64,000 nt of DNA from Salinarimonas rosea DSM 21201 (GTDB taxonomy: Bacteria; Pseudomonadota; Alphaproteobacteria; Rhizobiales; Beijerinckiaceae): the NCBI RefSeq assembly GCF_000429045.1, contig NZ_AUBC01000007.1, forward strand, positions 186,001-250,000, given 5' to 3'. The notes beneath the pieces were generated by a model. The model did not search any database and was not told where the DNA came from. It saw nothing but the letters and a program-made list of their open reading frames with translations. Both the position numbers and the translations under genes were made by a program. Below are positions 24,414-34,298 of the stretch, piece after piece (within the stretch, counting starts at the first letter, position 1; the number at the start of each line of letters is the position of its first letter).

Positions 24414-25397
24414 CTATTGGGCTGCTGCCTCCCCGGCCGCGGGCTGCGCAACGTAGTCCGACAGCGGCGCGACCTCCTCGATCAGCCCGCGCTCGCGCAT
24501 GAACTCGGCGAATCGGGCGTAGCGCGCCGGGTCGAGCGCGGCCGGGCTCGCCTGGAAGCGGCGCAGCGTGTCGTCCCAGGCCGCGCGGTTGAGCGCGTCG
24601 TCCGCCTTCGGGTAGGCGGCGGCGAAGGTCTCCCAGCTCTGGTCGGGGTGGTTGAGCAGGTGCACCGTGGCGCGCTCGACCGCCTCGAGGAAGCGCGCGA
24701 AGACCGGCTCGCCGGCCCGGTCCGCCCGCACCACGTAGATCAGCTCGTCGTAGGGCGGCACGCCGTGCTCCTCGGGGAAGAAGGCGCGGCCCTGCGAGCC
24801 CTGGAGCTCGAGCTCGGTCAGCTCGAAGTTGCGGAAGGCGCCGATCACGGCGTCGACCCGCCCGGCCATCAGCGCCGGCGACAGGGCGAAGTTGACGTTG
24901 ACGAGGGAGACGTCGTCCAGCGTGAGCCCCGCCTCGTCGAGCATGGTCGCGAGCAGCGCCTCCTCGAAGCCGGCCACGGAATAGCCGATGGTCTTGCCCT
25001 CGAGGTCGGCCAGGGTCTCGATCGGCCCCTGTGCCAGCACGACGAGGCTGTTGAGCGGCGTCGAGACGAGCGTGCCGATGCGCAGCAGCGGCAGCTCCTC
25101 GGCCACGTGCAGGTAGAGGCTCGGCTGGTAGGAGACGGCGACGTCGCCCTGGCCGGCGGCGACGAGGCGCGGCGGCGCGGACGGGTCGGCGGGCTCGATC
25201 AGCGTGACGTCGAGCCCCGCCTGCTCGAAGAACCCCATCTCGCGGGCCACGACGAGGGGCGCGTGGTCGGGATTGACGAACCAGTCGAGGAGCACGGTCA
25301 GCGGCTCCGGCGCCTGGGCGCGGCTCTCGGTCGCGAGGCCGAGGGAGGCCGCGAGGCCCAGCGAGGCGGCGAGGGCGAGCGCGAGGGGGCGTTGCAT
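24414..25397 (-). CDS. thiY: ABC transporter substrate-binding protein, ThiY type
   Basis: A 327-residue periplasmic binding protein with a signal peptide (about 1-28, ending SRAQA). The opening LTVLLDWFVNPDHAPLVVAREMGFFEQAGLDVTLIEP and QGDVAVSYQPSLYLHVAEELPL are characteristic of the NMT1/ThiY group, which binds formylaminopyrimidine, a thiamine breakdown product salvaged through TenA. It is 39 bp downstream of its permease. No ThiZ ATPase and no TenA are in the window, and no THI-box RNA was found, so thiamine linkage rests on sequence similarity alone. Confidence 0.82.
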   Translation of the reverse strand: MQRPLALALAASLGLAASLGLATESRAQAPEPLTVLLDWFVNPDHAPLVVAREMGFFEQAGLDVTLIEPADPSAPPRLVAAGQGDVAVSYQPSLYLHVAEELPLLRIGTLVSTPLNSLVVLAQGPIETLADLEGKTIGYSVAGFEEALLATMLDEAGLTLDDVSLVNVNFALSPALMAGRVDAVIGAFRNFELTELELQGSQGRAFFPEEHGVPPYDELIYVVRADRAGEPVFARFLEAVERATVHLLNHPDQSWETFAAAYPKADDALNRAAWDDTLRRFQASPAALDPARYARFAEFMRERGLIEEVAPLSDYVAQPAAGEAAAQ

Positions 25398-25436
25398 CGG
25401 GGGAGTCCTTTCTTGCCGGGCCGCGACGCTGCGCGC

Positions 25437-26207
25437 TCAGCCCGGGAGGGTCTCGGGCGCCCAGTGCAGGGCGCGGGCGACGGCGAGATCCATAGCCTTC
25501 CAGAGCGCGAGCGCGAAGAGCATCAGCACGATCAGGCAGGCGAAGACGAGATCGGTCTGCGCGCGCGCGTTGGCGTGGAGCATCAGATGCCCGAGGCCGG
25601 CGGCGCTGCCGACCCACTCGCCGACGATGGCCCCGATCGGCGCGACGCCGGCGGCGACCCGCAGCCCCGCGCCGAGCGAGGGCAGGGCCGCCGGGGCGCG
25701 AATCAGGAAGAGGATGCGCAGCGGTCCCGCGCCGTAGAGCCGCGCCAGCGCGACGAGGTTCTCGTCGGCGCGGCGCAGCCCGTCGTAGAAGGCGCTCGCC
25801 ACGGGGAAGAAGATGATCAGCGCCGCCATCACCACCTTCGGCGCCAGCCCGAAGCCGAGCCAGGTGACGAGGAGCGGGGCGATGGCGAAGACCGGGATCG
25901 CCTGCGCCATCGGCAGGACCGGGCCGATCACCGCCCTTGTGCGGGCGGAGGCGGCGATGGCGAGCGCGGCGACGACGCCGACGCTCACGCCCACCACGAG
26001 CCCGGCGAGGGTCTCCGTCGCGGTGACGAGCGCGTTGTCCAGGATCAGCCCCGCCCGCGCGGCGAGCGTCGCCGCGATGCGGCTCGGCGCCGGCAGCACG
26101 AAGGCGGGCACGGCGAGGAGGCGCACGGCGAGCTCCCACACGCCCAGCACCCCCGCCGCGACGGCGAGCCGCGCGAGCACGGCGCGCAGGGCGGCGGCGA
26201 TGGTCAC
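25437..26207 (-). CDS. thiX: ABC transporter permease, ThiX type
   Basis: A 256-residue inner-membrane protein with about six helices and the EAA loop that docks the ATPase (DENLVALARLYGAGPLRILFLIRAPAALP, Gly conserved). It resembles SsuC/TauC/ThiX permeases; the adjoining ThiY-type binding protein selects ThiX. Start is GTG at 26207, overlapping the trmB stop by four bases (GTGA), so it is translated as part of a trmB-thiX-thiY unit. The partner ATPase must be encoded elsewhere. Confidence 0.82.
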   Translation of the reverse strand: MTIAAALRAVLARLAVAAGVLGVWELAVRLLAVPAFVLPAPSRIAATLAARAGLILDNALVTATETLAGLVVGVSVGVVAALAIAASARTRAVIGPVLPMAQAIPVFAIAPLLVTWLGFGLAPKVVMAALIIFFPVASAFYDGLRRADENLVALARLYGAGPLRILFLIRAPAALPSLGAGLRVAAGVAPIGAIVGEWVGSAAGLGHLMLHANARAQTDLVFACLIVLMLFALALWKAMDLAVARALHWAPETLPG

Positions 26208-26953
26208 ACCGCGACCCGCTCGAAGGTCAGGTAGCTCGGCACCCGCCCCTCGCGGATCGCCTTGGCCTCGTAGCGCGTGCCGGGCCAGCCAGGATAGGGC
26301 GTGCGCCAGTCATCGGCGCGGCGCGCCGTCCAGGCGAGGCGCGGCTCGGCGGCGGCGCGCACCAGCGTCCAGCCGACGTAGTCGTCGATGTCGCTGGCGA
26401 AGCGGAAGATGCCGCCGGGCTTCAGCAGCCGGGCGATCTCGGCCAGCGTCCGCGGCGAGACGAAGCGGCGCTTGCGGGTGCGCCGCTTCGGCCACGGGTC
26501 GGGGTAGAGCAGGTAGACCGCATCGAGGGACGCGTCCGGCAGGGCCGGCAGGAGCAGGGCGGCGTCCTGGTCGAAGAGCCGCACGTTGGCGAGGTCGTCC
26601 TCGTCGATGGCGGCGAGCATCTTGGCCATGCCGTTGACGAAGGGCTCGACGCCGATGAAGCCGGCGGCGCGATCCTCCCGCGCCCGGTGCGCCAGGTGCT
26701 CGCCGCCGCCGAAGCCGATCTCGAGCACGATCCGTTCGGGGGCGTGCGGGAACAGCGCGGCCGGATCGGCGAACGCTTCCGGATGCGCGCGCGGGTCGGG
26801 CAGGAGCCGCTCGGGCAGGAGCGTTCCGAGCCGCGCCTCCTGGCCCGGCCGCAGGCGCTTGCCCTTGCGCCGGCCGAAGAAGGCGCTCGCGGAACCGCTC
26901 GCATCCGCGATGTCGGGCGCGTCGGCGTCGGCTTCGGTGGTCTCGCGGGTCAT
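26204..26953 (-). CDS. trmB: tRNA (guanine-N7)-methyltransferase
   Basis: A 249-residue SAM-dependent enzyme that makes m7G46 in the variable loop of tRNAs. The SAM site EIGFGGGEHL and the family motif LLYPDPWPKRRTRKRRFV are clear. An N-terminal acidic extension (about 1-35) precedes the core. The ATG at 26953 was preferred to a GTG nine codons upstream. It is followed with a 4-base overlap by the thiX permease, an unusual functional pairing, and preceded by serA 71 bp away on the same strand. Confidence 0.93.
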   Translation of the reverse strand: MTRETTEADADAPDIADASGSASAFFGRRKGKRLRPGQEARLGTLLPERLLPDPRAHPEAFADPAALFPHAPERIVLEIGFGGGEHLAHRAREDRAAGFIGVEPFVNGMAKMLAAIDEDDLANVRLFDQDAALLLPALPDASLDAVYLLYPDPWPKRRTRKRRFVSPRTLAEIARLLKPGGIFRFASDIDDYVGWTLVRAAAEPRLAWTARRADDWRTPYPGWPGTRYEAKAIREGRVPSYLTFERVAV

Positions 26954-27024
26954 GATCTCGTTCGCATCGGCGCCGCCCACGCGGCAGCGCCGACCCTTAT
27001 ACGGCTTCGCGCCGCGAGAACAGG

Positions 27025-28641
27025 TCAGAACGCGATCGCGCGGGCGCGCTTCACCTGCGGGATCGCCTCGATCCGGTCGAGCAGCTCCGGCGAGGGCTTC
27101 TGGTCAACGGAGACGAAGCAGATCGCGTCGCCGCCGGGCCTGTCGCGGCCGAGCGAGAAGGTGGCGATGTTCACCCCCGCCTCGCCGAGCGCCATGCCGA
27201 AGGCGCCGATGAAGCCCGGCTCGTCGGCGTTGCGCACGTAGATCATGTTCTGCGCGAACTCGGCGTCGACATCGATGTCGCGGATCTCGACGACGCGGGG
27301 CTTGCCGTCGTGGAACACGGTGCCCGACGCGTAGCGCGGCATGTCCTCGGCGTCGATGGTGATGCGCACCAGGCTCTCGTAGTCGCGCTGCGGGTTCTCG
27401 CGGGTCATCTCCTCGACGACGATGCCGCGCTCGCGGGCGACGATCGGCGCCGAGACCATGTTCACGTCCTGCAGCATCGGCTTCAACGCCCCCGTCACCG
27501 CCGCCGCCGTGAGCGCGCGGGTGTTCATGCCCGCGACCGCGCCCTCGTACTCGATGCGCACGCCCTTGATCGGCGCCTCGGTGAGCTGGCCGAGGAAGGA
27601 GCCGAGCTTCTCGGCGAGCGCGACGAAGGGCCTCAGCCGCGGGGCCTCCTCGGCCGAGATCGACGGGAAGTTCACCGCGTTCTCGACGCCGCCGGTCAGC
27701 AGGTAGGTCGACATCTGCTCGGCCACCTGCAGCGCCACGTTCTCCTGCGCCTCGGTGGTCGACGCGCCCAGATGCGGCGTGCAGACGACGTGCGGGTGGC
27801 CGAAGAGCGGGTTCTCGGTTGCCGGCTCCTGGGCGAACACGTCGAAGGCGGCGCCGGCGACATGGCCCTCGTCGAGCAGCTCGCGCAAAGCGGCCTCGTC
27901 GACGAGCCCGCCGCGGGCGCAGTTGACGATGCGCACGCCCGGCTTCGTCCGCGCCAGCGCCTCGCGGGACAGGATGTTGCGGGTGCGATCGGTGAGCGGC
28001 ACGTGCAGCGTGATCACGTCGGCGCGGGCCAGCAGCTCGTCGAGCTCGACCTTCTCGACCCCGAGCTCCAGCGCCCGCTCGGGCGACAGGAACGGGTCGA
28101 ACGCGATCACCCGCATGTGCAGGCCGATGGCGCGGTTCGCCACGATCGAGCCGATATTGCCGCAGCCGATCACGCCGAGCGTCTTCGAGGTGATCTCGAC
28201 GCCCATGAAGCGGTTCTTCTCCCACTTTCCGGCCTGCGTGGAGGCATCGGCCTGCGGGATCTGGCGGGCGAGCGCGAACATCATGGCGATGGCGTGCTCG
28301 GCGGTGGTGATCGAGTTGCCGAAGGGCGTGTTCATCACGATCACGCCCCGGGTCGTGGCGGCGGGGATGTCGACGTTGTCGACGCCGATGCCGGCGCGGC
28401 CGATCACCCGAAGGCGCGTCGCACGCTCGAGCAGCTTCGGCGTGACCTTGGTGGCCGAGCGGATGGCGAGGCCGTCGTAGTCGCCGATGATCTCGGCGAG
28501 GCGGTCCTTGTCCCGGCCGAGGTCGGGCTGGAAGTCGACGGCGACGCCGCGATCCTGGAAGATCTTGACGGCAGCGGGGGAGAGGGCGTCGGAGACGAGG
28601 ACGCGCGGGGCGGAGGACTTGGCGGACGAAGGTGCGGACAT
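27025..28641 (-). CDS. serA: D-3-phosphoglycerate dehydrogenase
   Basis: A 538-residue, long-type SerA starting serine synthesis by oxidising 3-phosphoglycerate with NAD. The substrate domain comes first (VLVSDALSPAAVKIF), then the NAD domain with GVIGCGNIGSIVANRA, the catalytic Arg/Glu/His set (His in VCTPHLGASTTEAQENV), an intervening ASB domain, and a C-terminal ACT domain (about 465-538; DEPGFIGAFGMALGEAGVNIATF) for serine feedback. The start at 28641 has GGAGCGCCGACCC upstream. It lies 211 bp after serC; a palindromic repeat occupies the gap. Confidence 0.97.
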   Translation of the reverse strand: MSAPSSAKSSAPRVLVSDALSPAAVKIFQDRGVAVDFQPDLGRDKDRLAEIIGDYDGLAIRSATKVTPKLLERATRLRVIGRAGIGVDNVDIPAATTRGVIVMNTPFGNSITTAEHAIAMMFALARQIPQADASTQAGKWEKNRFMGVEITSKTLGVIGCGNIGSIVANRAIGLHMRVIAFDPFLSPERALELGVEKVELDELLARADVITLHVPLTDRTRNILSREALARTKPGVRIVNCARGGLVDEAALRELLDEGHVAGAAFDVFAQEPATENPLFGHPHVVCTPHLGASTTEAQENVALQVAEQMSTYLLTGGVENAVNFPSISAEEAPRLRPFVALAEKLGSFLGQLTEAPIKGVRIEYEGAVAGMNTRALTAAAVTGALKPMLQDVNMVSAPIVARERGIVVEEMTRENPQRDYESLVRITIDAEDMPRYASGTVFHDGKPRVVEIRDIDVDAEFAQNMIYVRNADEPGFIGAFGMALGEAGVNIATFSLGRDRPGGDAICFVSVDQKPSPELLDRIEAIPQVKRARAIAF

Positions 28642-28702
28642 GGGTCGGCGCTCCTGCGGGAATGGACGTCTGTCGGAATGCGGGTGCGGCGGCGGAGCCT
28701 TT

Positions 28703-28844
28703 CCTTCCCTGTAGGGGAAGGTGGCTCGCCGCGAAGCGGCAAGACGGATGAGGCGCGCCGCAGGCGCGATCCGCGAAGCGGATGCCCGGAACGGACCCCA
28801 CCCCTGGTTCGCTTCGCGAACCATCCCCTCCCCTACAGGGAGGG
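28703..28844. repeat. Composite palindromic intergenic element (family A) between serC and serA
   Basis: The ends are inverted copies of each other: CCTTCCCTGTAGGGGAAGG at 28703-28721 and CCCTCCCCTACAGGGAGGG near 28826-28844. Each end is itself a small hairpin. Internal GCGAAGC-type palindromes fill the middle. The whole unit can fold as one long stem and probably lies in the serC-serA transcript. Confidence 0.8.
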
Positions 28845-28852
28845 AGAGGAGG

Positions 28853-30025
28853 TCACGCGACGAGCGCCGCCTTCTCTTCCTCGAAGGCCCAGTCGAGCCA
28901 GGCGGTGAGCGCCTCGAGGTCGGCGCGCTCGACCGTGGCGCCGCACCAGATGCGCAGGCCCGGAGGCGCGTCGCGATAGGCGCCGATGTCGAAGGCGACG
29001 CCCTCGCCCTCGAGCCGGGAGACCATCTTCTTCGCCAGCGCCGCGACCGCCTCCTGGCCCAGCGCGACGATCTCGGGATCGTCGATCGTCAGGCACACGG
29101 AGGTGTTCGACAGCGTGGCCGGATCGCGGGCGAGGTTCGCCACCCAGTCCGCGCGCGCCACCCAGTCGTGGATCGTCCCGGCATTGGCGTCGGCGCGGGC
29201 GACGAGCCCGTCGAGGCCGCCGATCGACTTGGCCCAGGCGAGCGCGTCGAGATAGTCCTCGACCGCGAGCATGGAGGGCGTGTTGATGGTCTCGCCCTTG
29301 AAGATGCCCTCGATCAGCTTGCCGCCCTTGGTCAGGCGGAAGATCTTCGGCAGGGGGCGGGGCGGCTTGAAGCTCTCGAGCCGGGCGACGGCGCGGGGCG
29401 AGAGGATCAGCATGCCGTGGGCGGCCTCGCCGCCGAGCACCTTCTGCCAGGAGAAGGTGACGACGTCGAGCTTGTCCCAGTCGAGCCGCTGCGCGAAGGC
29501 CGCGGAGGTCGCGTCGCAGATCACGACGCCCTCGCGCTCGGCGGGGATCCAGTCGGCGTTCGGCACGCGCACGCCCGAGGTGGTGCCGTTCCAGGTGAAG
29601 ACCACGTCGCGGGTCGCCGCGTCGACCTGCGACAGGTCGGGCAGGAAGCCGTAGTCGGCGGTGATCACCCGCGCGTCCTCGAGCGCGAGCTGCTTCACCG
29701 CGTCGGTGACCCAGCCCTCGCCGAAGCTCTCCCAGGCGAGCATGTCGACGCCGCGGGCGCCGAGCATGGTCCACATCGCCATCTCGACGGCCCCGGTGTC
29801 GGAGGCCGGCACGATGCCGATGCGGTAGTCGTCGGGAACCCGCAGCACCTCGCGGGTGAGGTCGATCGCCTGTGCGAGCTTGGTCTTGCCGACCTTGGCG
29901 CGGTGGGAGCGGCCGAGCGCCGCGTCCTCCAGGGCCTGGAGGGTCCAGCCGGGGCGCTTGGCGCAGGGGCCGGACGAGAAGTAGGGCGCGCGCGGGCGCG
30001 CCTCGGGGGCGTGGTGTCGTGTCAT
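28853..30025 (-). CDS. serC: Phosphoserine aminotransferase
   Basis: A 390-residue PLP enzyme converting 3-phosphohydroxypyruvate and glutamate to phosphoserine and 2-oxoglutarate. The alphaproteobacterial-type N-terminus [19 protein letters not shown] and the PLP-lysine segment [17 protein letters not shown] are visible. Start at 30025 was chosen among several ATGs because GGAAGG lies about 12 nt upstream and homologues begin near here. It is the first gene of a serC-serA pair; serB is not in the window. Confidence 0.96.
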   Translation of the reverse strand: MTRHHAPEARPRAPYFSSGPCAKRPGWTLQALEDAALGRSHRAKVGKTKLAQAIDLTREVLRVPDDYRIGIVPASDTGAVEMAMWTMLGARGVDMLAWESFGEGWVTDAVKQLALEDARVITADYGFLPDLSQVDAATRDVVFTWNGTTSGVRVPNADWIPAEREGVVICDATSAAFAQRLDWDKLDVVTFSWQKVLGGEAAHGMLILSPRAVARLESFKPPRPLPKIFRLTKGGKLIEGIFKGETINTPSMLAVEDYLDALAWAKSIGGLDGLVARADANAGTIHDWVARADWVANLARDPATLSNTSVCLTIDDPEIVALGQEAVAALAKKMVSRLEGEGVAFDIGAYRDAPPGLRIWCGATVERADLEALTAWLDWAFEEEKAALVA

Positions 30026-30250
30026 CGCGGTGTCCATCCTTCCAGATGGGCGCCTCTCGGTGGGGAGAGGTGTCCCGCCGACGGGTATGCGCCCGCCGGG
30101 CGGAACGGTCAAGCCGTGCGGTTTTCCCGATCTGGATCGCACCCTGCAGCGACGTTAATTCACCTTTGCTAAAGAACGGTCCGGCATCCTACGTAGGTCG
30201 TCACCACTGCACGGCCGCAACCAGCGCTGCACGGTACGGGGGAGTTGCTG

Positions 30251-32518
30251 ATGAAGGCGCGTCGCGAGCCGCATGCCGACGAGGCCGACGGAGCCACGGT
30301 GCGGGCGGTGCTCGAAGGGGTCGGAGACGGGGCGGGAGACGAGAGGCGGATGACGCGGGGTGTCGCAGGGCGCGAGTCCGCACCGCACTTCGGCACCCAC
30401 GACGCCGTGATGGCGGCGCTCGACCGTCAGGCGATCGTCGCCGAGACCGACGCGCGGGGCGTCATCACGCGGGTGAACGCCGCGTTCTGCAGGATCAGCG
30501 GCTACTCGGCCGACGAGCTGATCGGCCGGACGCACCGGGTGCTCAACGCGCGGGCCCATCCCCCCGGGTTCTTCGCCGCCCTGTGGCGGACGATCGCCGA
30601 AGGCGGCATCTGGCACGGCGAGATCTGCAACCGCCGCAGGGACGGCGCGCTCTACTGGGTCGACACGACGATCGTGCCCCGCCATGGCCCCACGGGCCGG
30701 ATCGCCGGCTACCTCTCGGTGCGCTACGACATTACCGAGCGCAAGCGCACGGAGGCGGCGCTGGCCGAGGAAGTGCGCCGGCGCACGGCGGCGGAGACCC
30801 TCCTGCGCGAGGTGATCGACGCGGTGCCCGCCGGCATCGCCGCCTTCGATCCGCAGGATCGGCTCGTCCTGTCGAATGGCGCCTTCCGGCGCCTGCTCGG
30901 GCTCGGGCCGGCGACCGCGATCGAGGGGCTCGACTTCCGCGAGATCGTCACGCGGGCGGCCGCGCAGGGGCGCTTCCTCGATGTCGGCCGCACGCCCCAG
31001 GCGGTCGAGGCCTGGCTCGACGGCCTGATGCGCGAGCGGGTCCGGCCGGGCCGGCGCCGGCTGCGGCGGCTCGCGGACGGGCGCTGGCTGCAGATCCGCG
31101 AGCGGCGCTCGCCGAGCGGGCACCGCGTCAGCATCGGCACCGACGTCACGGCGCTCAAGCGCGCCGAGCTCGCCGTGCGCGAACGGGCCGAGCGCGATCC
31201 GCTCACGGGGCTCCACAACCGCGCCGCCTTCGGCGAGCGGCTGGAACGCCTCGTCGGGCCGGGCCCGCGGGCGCGCCCGGGGGCGCTCGCCATCCTCGAC
31301 CTCGACGGCTTCAAGAGGGTGAACGACAGCTTCGGCCACGACGTCGGCGACGGGCTGCTGCGGGAGGTCGCGCAGCGGCTCGCCGCGTCGATACGGCCGG
31401 GCGACGTCGTCGCGCGGCTCGGCGGCGACGAGTTTGCGATCCTGATGCCGGGCATTGCTAGCGAGGCGGCGCTCGAGCGGCTGCTCGCGGGGGTGCTGGA
31501 GCGTCTCGGCCTGCCGGTGGAGACCACCGGCCGGGCGCTGTTCCCGCGCGCCAGCGTCGGCTGCGCCTTCTTCCCCGAGCACGGCGCCTGCGCGCGCGAG
31601 GTGCTGAAGGCGGCCGATCTCGCGCTCTACGACGTCAAGGCACAGCGCCGGGCCGGCGCGCCGCGGGCCGAGGCCCCGGGCGGCTCGGCGCGGGTCTACG
31701 CGCCGGCGCTGGGCGAGCGCGAGGCGCGTCGCCAGGGTCTGGTCTCGGGACTGCGCGAGGCCCTCGCTGGACACGACATCTCCGTGGCGCTCCAGCCGCA
31801 GGTGTCCCTCGCCGACGGAACGCACGAGGGCTTCGAGGCCCTGGCGCGCTGGCGCCGGGCCGGCGCCTTCGTGCCGCCGAGTCTGTTTATCCCGGTGGCG
31901 GAGGACGCGAACCTCATCGGCGCCGTCGGCGCCGTCGTGCTCCACGAGGCGCTCGCGGCGACGCGTCGCCTCGTCGACGCCGGGCTCGAGCCGGGGCGGA
32001 TCGCGGTCAACGTCGCGGCGGCGCAGCTGCGCGATGCGGGCTTCGTCGACCTCGTCGCCGACGCGCTCGCGCGCCACGGGCTCCCGGCGAGCCGGCTCGA
32101 GGTCGAGATCACCGAGACGGTGCTGCTCGACCGCGACGCGGGCACCATCGTCGCGGCACTGGAGCGGCTGCGCGGCATGGGCGTGGGGATCGCGCTCGAC
32201 GATTTCGGCACCGGCTATGCATCGCTCTCGCATCTCAAGCGCTTCCCGGTCGACCGCCTGAAGATCGACCGCAGCTTCGTGGACGGCATCGACCGCGACG
32301 ACGGCGCGCGCGCCCTCGTCTCGGGCATCGTCGGGCTCGCCCACGGCCTGTCCCTCGGCGTCGTCGCGGAGGGGATCGAGACGCCGCGGCAGCGCGCCAT
32401 CCTCGCGGGCATGGGCTGCGACGTCGGGCAGGGCTACCTTTTCGCCGTGCCCCTCGCGCCGGAGAACGTGGCGGACTACCTGCGCCGGGCAGGCCGGGCA
32501 GCAGGCGCCGGAGGATGA
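30251..32518 (+). CDS. PAS-PAS-GGDEF-EAL cyclic-di-GMP signalling protein
   Basis: A 755-residue soluble protein. A PAS domain (about 55-165; ARGVITRVNAAFCRISGYSADELIG) and a second PAS-like domain (about 185-300) precede a GGDEF domain and an EAL domain. The diguanylate cyclase motif is intact (ARLGGDEFAI, about 387-396), as is the EAL phosphodiesterase motif (EGFEALARW, about 526-534) with EITETVL, LDDFGTGYASL and VAEGIET. Both activities, or GTP-regulated hydrolysis, are therefore possible. The protein likely links a small-molecule or redox signal to motility versus attachment. The ATG at 30251 is preceded by GGGGGAG; a TTG two codons earlier is less likely. Confidence 0.93.
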   Translation: MKARREPHADEADGATVRAVLEGVGDGAGDERRMTRGVAGRESAPHFGTHDAVMAALDRQAIVAETDARGVITRVNAAFCRISGYSADELIGRTHRVLNARAHPPGFFAALWRTIAEGGIWHGEICNRRRDGALYWVDTTIVPRHGPTGRIAGYLSVRYDITERKRTEAALAEEVRRRTAAETLLREVIDAVPAGIAAFDPQDRLVLSNGAFRRLLGLGPATAIEGLDFREIVTRAAAQGRFLDVGRTPQAVEAWLDGLMRERVRPGRRRLRRLADGRWLQIRERRSPSGHRVSIGTDVTALKRAELAVRERAERDPLTGLHNRAAFGERLERLVGPGPRARPGALAILDLDGFKRVNDSFGHDVGDGLLREVAQRLAASIRPGDVVARLGGDEFAILMPGIASEAALERLLAGVLERLGLPVETTGRALFPRASVGCAFFPEHGACAREVLKAADLALYDVKAQRRAGAPRAEAPGGSARVYAPALGEREARRQGLVSGLREALAGHDISVALQPQVSLADGTHEGFEALARWRRAGAFVPPSLFIPVAEDANLIGAVGAVVLHEALAATRRLVDAGLEPGRIAVNVAAAQLRDAGFVDLVADALARHGLPASRLEVEITETVLLDRDAGTIVAALERLRGMGVGIALDDFGTGYASLSHLKRFPVDRLKIDRSFVDGIDRDDGARALVSGIVGLAHGLSLGVVAEGIETPRQRAILAGMGCDVGQGYLFAVPLAPENVADYLRRAGRAAGAGG

Positions 32519-32578
32519 GCCGGCGGCGCGATCGCCCCGGGTATCGGTGAGTTCGGGCCGCCGCGCCGGCGGCGGTGC

Positions 32579-34261
32579 TCACCGGCGCCGGGAGAGGGCC
32601 GCCTGGCGCAGGCCCGTCAGCGTCGCGGCCGGCGTGATCGTCTCCGGGTCGATGAGGAGGTGCAGGATCGCCGGCTTGCCCGAGGCGATCGCCCGCTCGA
32701 GGGCGGGCGCGAAGTCCTCCGTGCGCGTCACCGTCTCGCCGTGGCCGCCGAAGGCGCGGGCGTAGGCGGCGAAGTCGGGGTTCTGGAGCGCGGTCGCGAC
32801 CACGCGGCCGGGATATTCCCGCTCCTGGTGCATGCGGATCGTGCCGTACATGCCGTTGTCGACGACGACGACGAGGATCGCGAGGTCGTGCTGCACGGCG
32901 GTGGCGAATTCCTGGCCGTTCATCAGGAAGCAGCCGTCGCCGGCGAAGGCGACGACGGTACGCTCCGGGTGGACGCGCTTGGCAGCCACCGCGGCGGGCA
33001 CGCCGTAGCCCATCGAGCCCGAGGTCGGCGCGAGCTGCGTGCCGTAGCGGGTGAACGCGTGGAAGCGGTGGATCCAGGTGGCGTAGTTGCCGGCGCCGTT
33101 GCACAGGATCGCGTCCGCCGGCAGGACCTCGCCGAGGTGCGCCATAACGGCGCCCATCTGGAGGTCGCCGGGATGCGTGATCGCGCGCGGGTCGGACCAT
33201 GCGACGTAGGCCGCGTGCGCCTCGTCGGCCGCGCCGGCCCAGGGGATCGTCGTCGGCGGCTGGACACCCTCCAGCGCGGCGGAGAAGGCGCTGGGCGCGG
33301 CGTTGATCGCGAGCCGCGGCCGGTAGACGCGCCCGAGCTCCTCGGGGTCCGGATGAACGTGGACGAGATCGACGCCGGGATCCGGGATACCGAAGAGCTC
33401 GTAGGACTGGCTCGGGATCTCGGAGAGCCGCCCGCCGACGGCGAGGACGAGGTCCGCCTCGCGGATGCGCGCCAGGAGCTGCGGGTTGACGCCCAGCCCG
33501 AGGTCGCCGGCGTAGCAGGGATGGTCGTGGGGAAACAGCATCTGCCGGCGGAACGTGCACGCGACCGGCAGCGCGAAGCGCTCGGCGAAGCGCACGAAGC
33601 GCTGCACGGCCGCCTCGTTCCAGCGCGCGCCGCCCAGCAGCGCGATCGGCCGCTTCGCCGCCCAGAGCAGCTTCTGAAGCTCCGCCATCTGCGACAGGCC
33701 CGGATGCGTCTCGACGACGACGTGGGGCGGCGCGTCGGCGACGGCCGCCTCCTCGGTGAGCATGTCCTCGGGGAGCGCGATCACCACCGGGCCGGGCCGG
33801 CCGGAGGTGGCGACGTGCCAGGCGCGCGAGACGATCTCGGGGATGCGCGCGGGGTCGTCGATCTCGGTCGCCCACTTGGCCATCGTGCCGAACACGGCGC
33901 GGTAGTCGAGCTCCTGGAAGGCCTCGCGCTCCTTCATCACGCGCGCGACCTGGCCGACGAAGAGGATCATCGGCGTCGAATCCTGGCGGGCGATGTGCAG
34001 CCCCGGCGAGGCGTTGGTCGCGCCCGGCCCGCGGGTGACGAAGCAGATCCCCGGCTTGCCGGTGAGCTTGCCGTGAGCCTCCGCCATCATCGCCGCCCCG
34101 CCCTCCTGGCGGCAGACGGTGAGCGCGACGTCCGCGTCGTGCAGGGCATCCAGCGCGGCGAGGTAGCTCTCGCCGGGAACGCAGAAGACGTGCGACGCGC
34201 CGTGGACCCGCAGCTGATCGACGAGGATCTGCCCGCCGGTGCGGAGGGGATGGGTGGTCAT
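32579..34261 (-). CDS. Thiamine-pyrophosphate-dependent enzyme, acetolactate-synthase-like
   Basis: A 560-residue TPP enzyme of the IlvB superfamily. The catalytic Glu is in CRQEGGAAMMAEA, and the TPP motif GDGCFLMNGQEFATAVQHDLAILVVVVDN is complete. No regulatory IlvH subunit is present, and neighbours are a CoA-transferase and glutaryl-CoA dehydrogenase rather than branched-chain amino acid genes. This makes true acetolactate synthase doubtful; a 2-oxoacid decarboxylase or carboligase in a catabolic pathway is possible. The substrate cannot be read from sequence. A palindromic repeat lies between it and the CoA-transferase upstream. Confidence 0.8.
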   Translation of the reverse strand: MTTHPLRTGGQILVDQLRVHGASHVFCVPGESYLAALDALHDADVALTVCRQEGGAAMMAEAHGKLTGKPGICFVTRGPGATNASPGLHIARQDSTPMILFVGQVARVMKEREAFQELDYRAVFGTMAKWATEIDDPARIPEIVSRAWHVATSGRPGPVVIALPEDMLTEEAAVADAPPHVVVETHPGLSQMAELQKLLWAAKRPIALLGGARWNEAAVQRFVRFAERFALPVACTFRRQMLFPHDHPCYAGDLGLGVNPQLLARIREADLVLAVGGRLSEIPSQSYELFGIPDPGVDLVHVHPDPEELGRVYRPRLAINAAPSAFSAALEGVQPPTTIPWAGAADEAHAAYVAWSDPRAITHPGDLQMGAVMAHLGEVLPADAILCNGAGNYATWIHRFHAFTRYGTQLAPTSGSMGYGVPAAVAAKRVHPERTVVAFAGDGCFLMNGQEFATAVQHDLAILVVVVDNGMYGTIRMHQEREYPGRVVATALQNPDFAAYARAFGGHGETVTRTEDFAPALERAIASGKPAILHLLIDPETITPAATLTGLRQAALSRRR

Positions 34262-34298
34262 GAGGTCACTCCCGAGCGGGGTTCGAACAGGGCCGGCA

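Noticed and set aside
25398-27024. TPP riboswitch for thiX-thiY
   Set aside because: No THI-box-like sequence was found before trmB, thiX or thiY.
32579-34261. Annotating the TPP enzyme as biosynthetic IlvB or as oxalyl-CoA decarboxylase
   Set aside because: No IlvH or ilvC nearby for the first. For the second, the adjacent CoA-transferase is better explained by gcdH, and no oxalate-specific feature could be identified.
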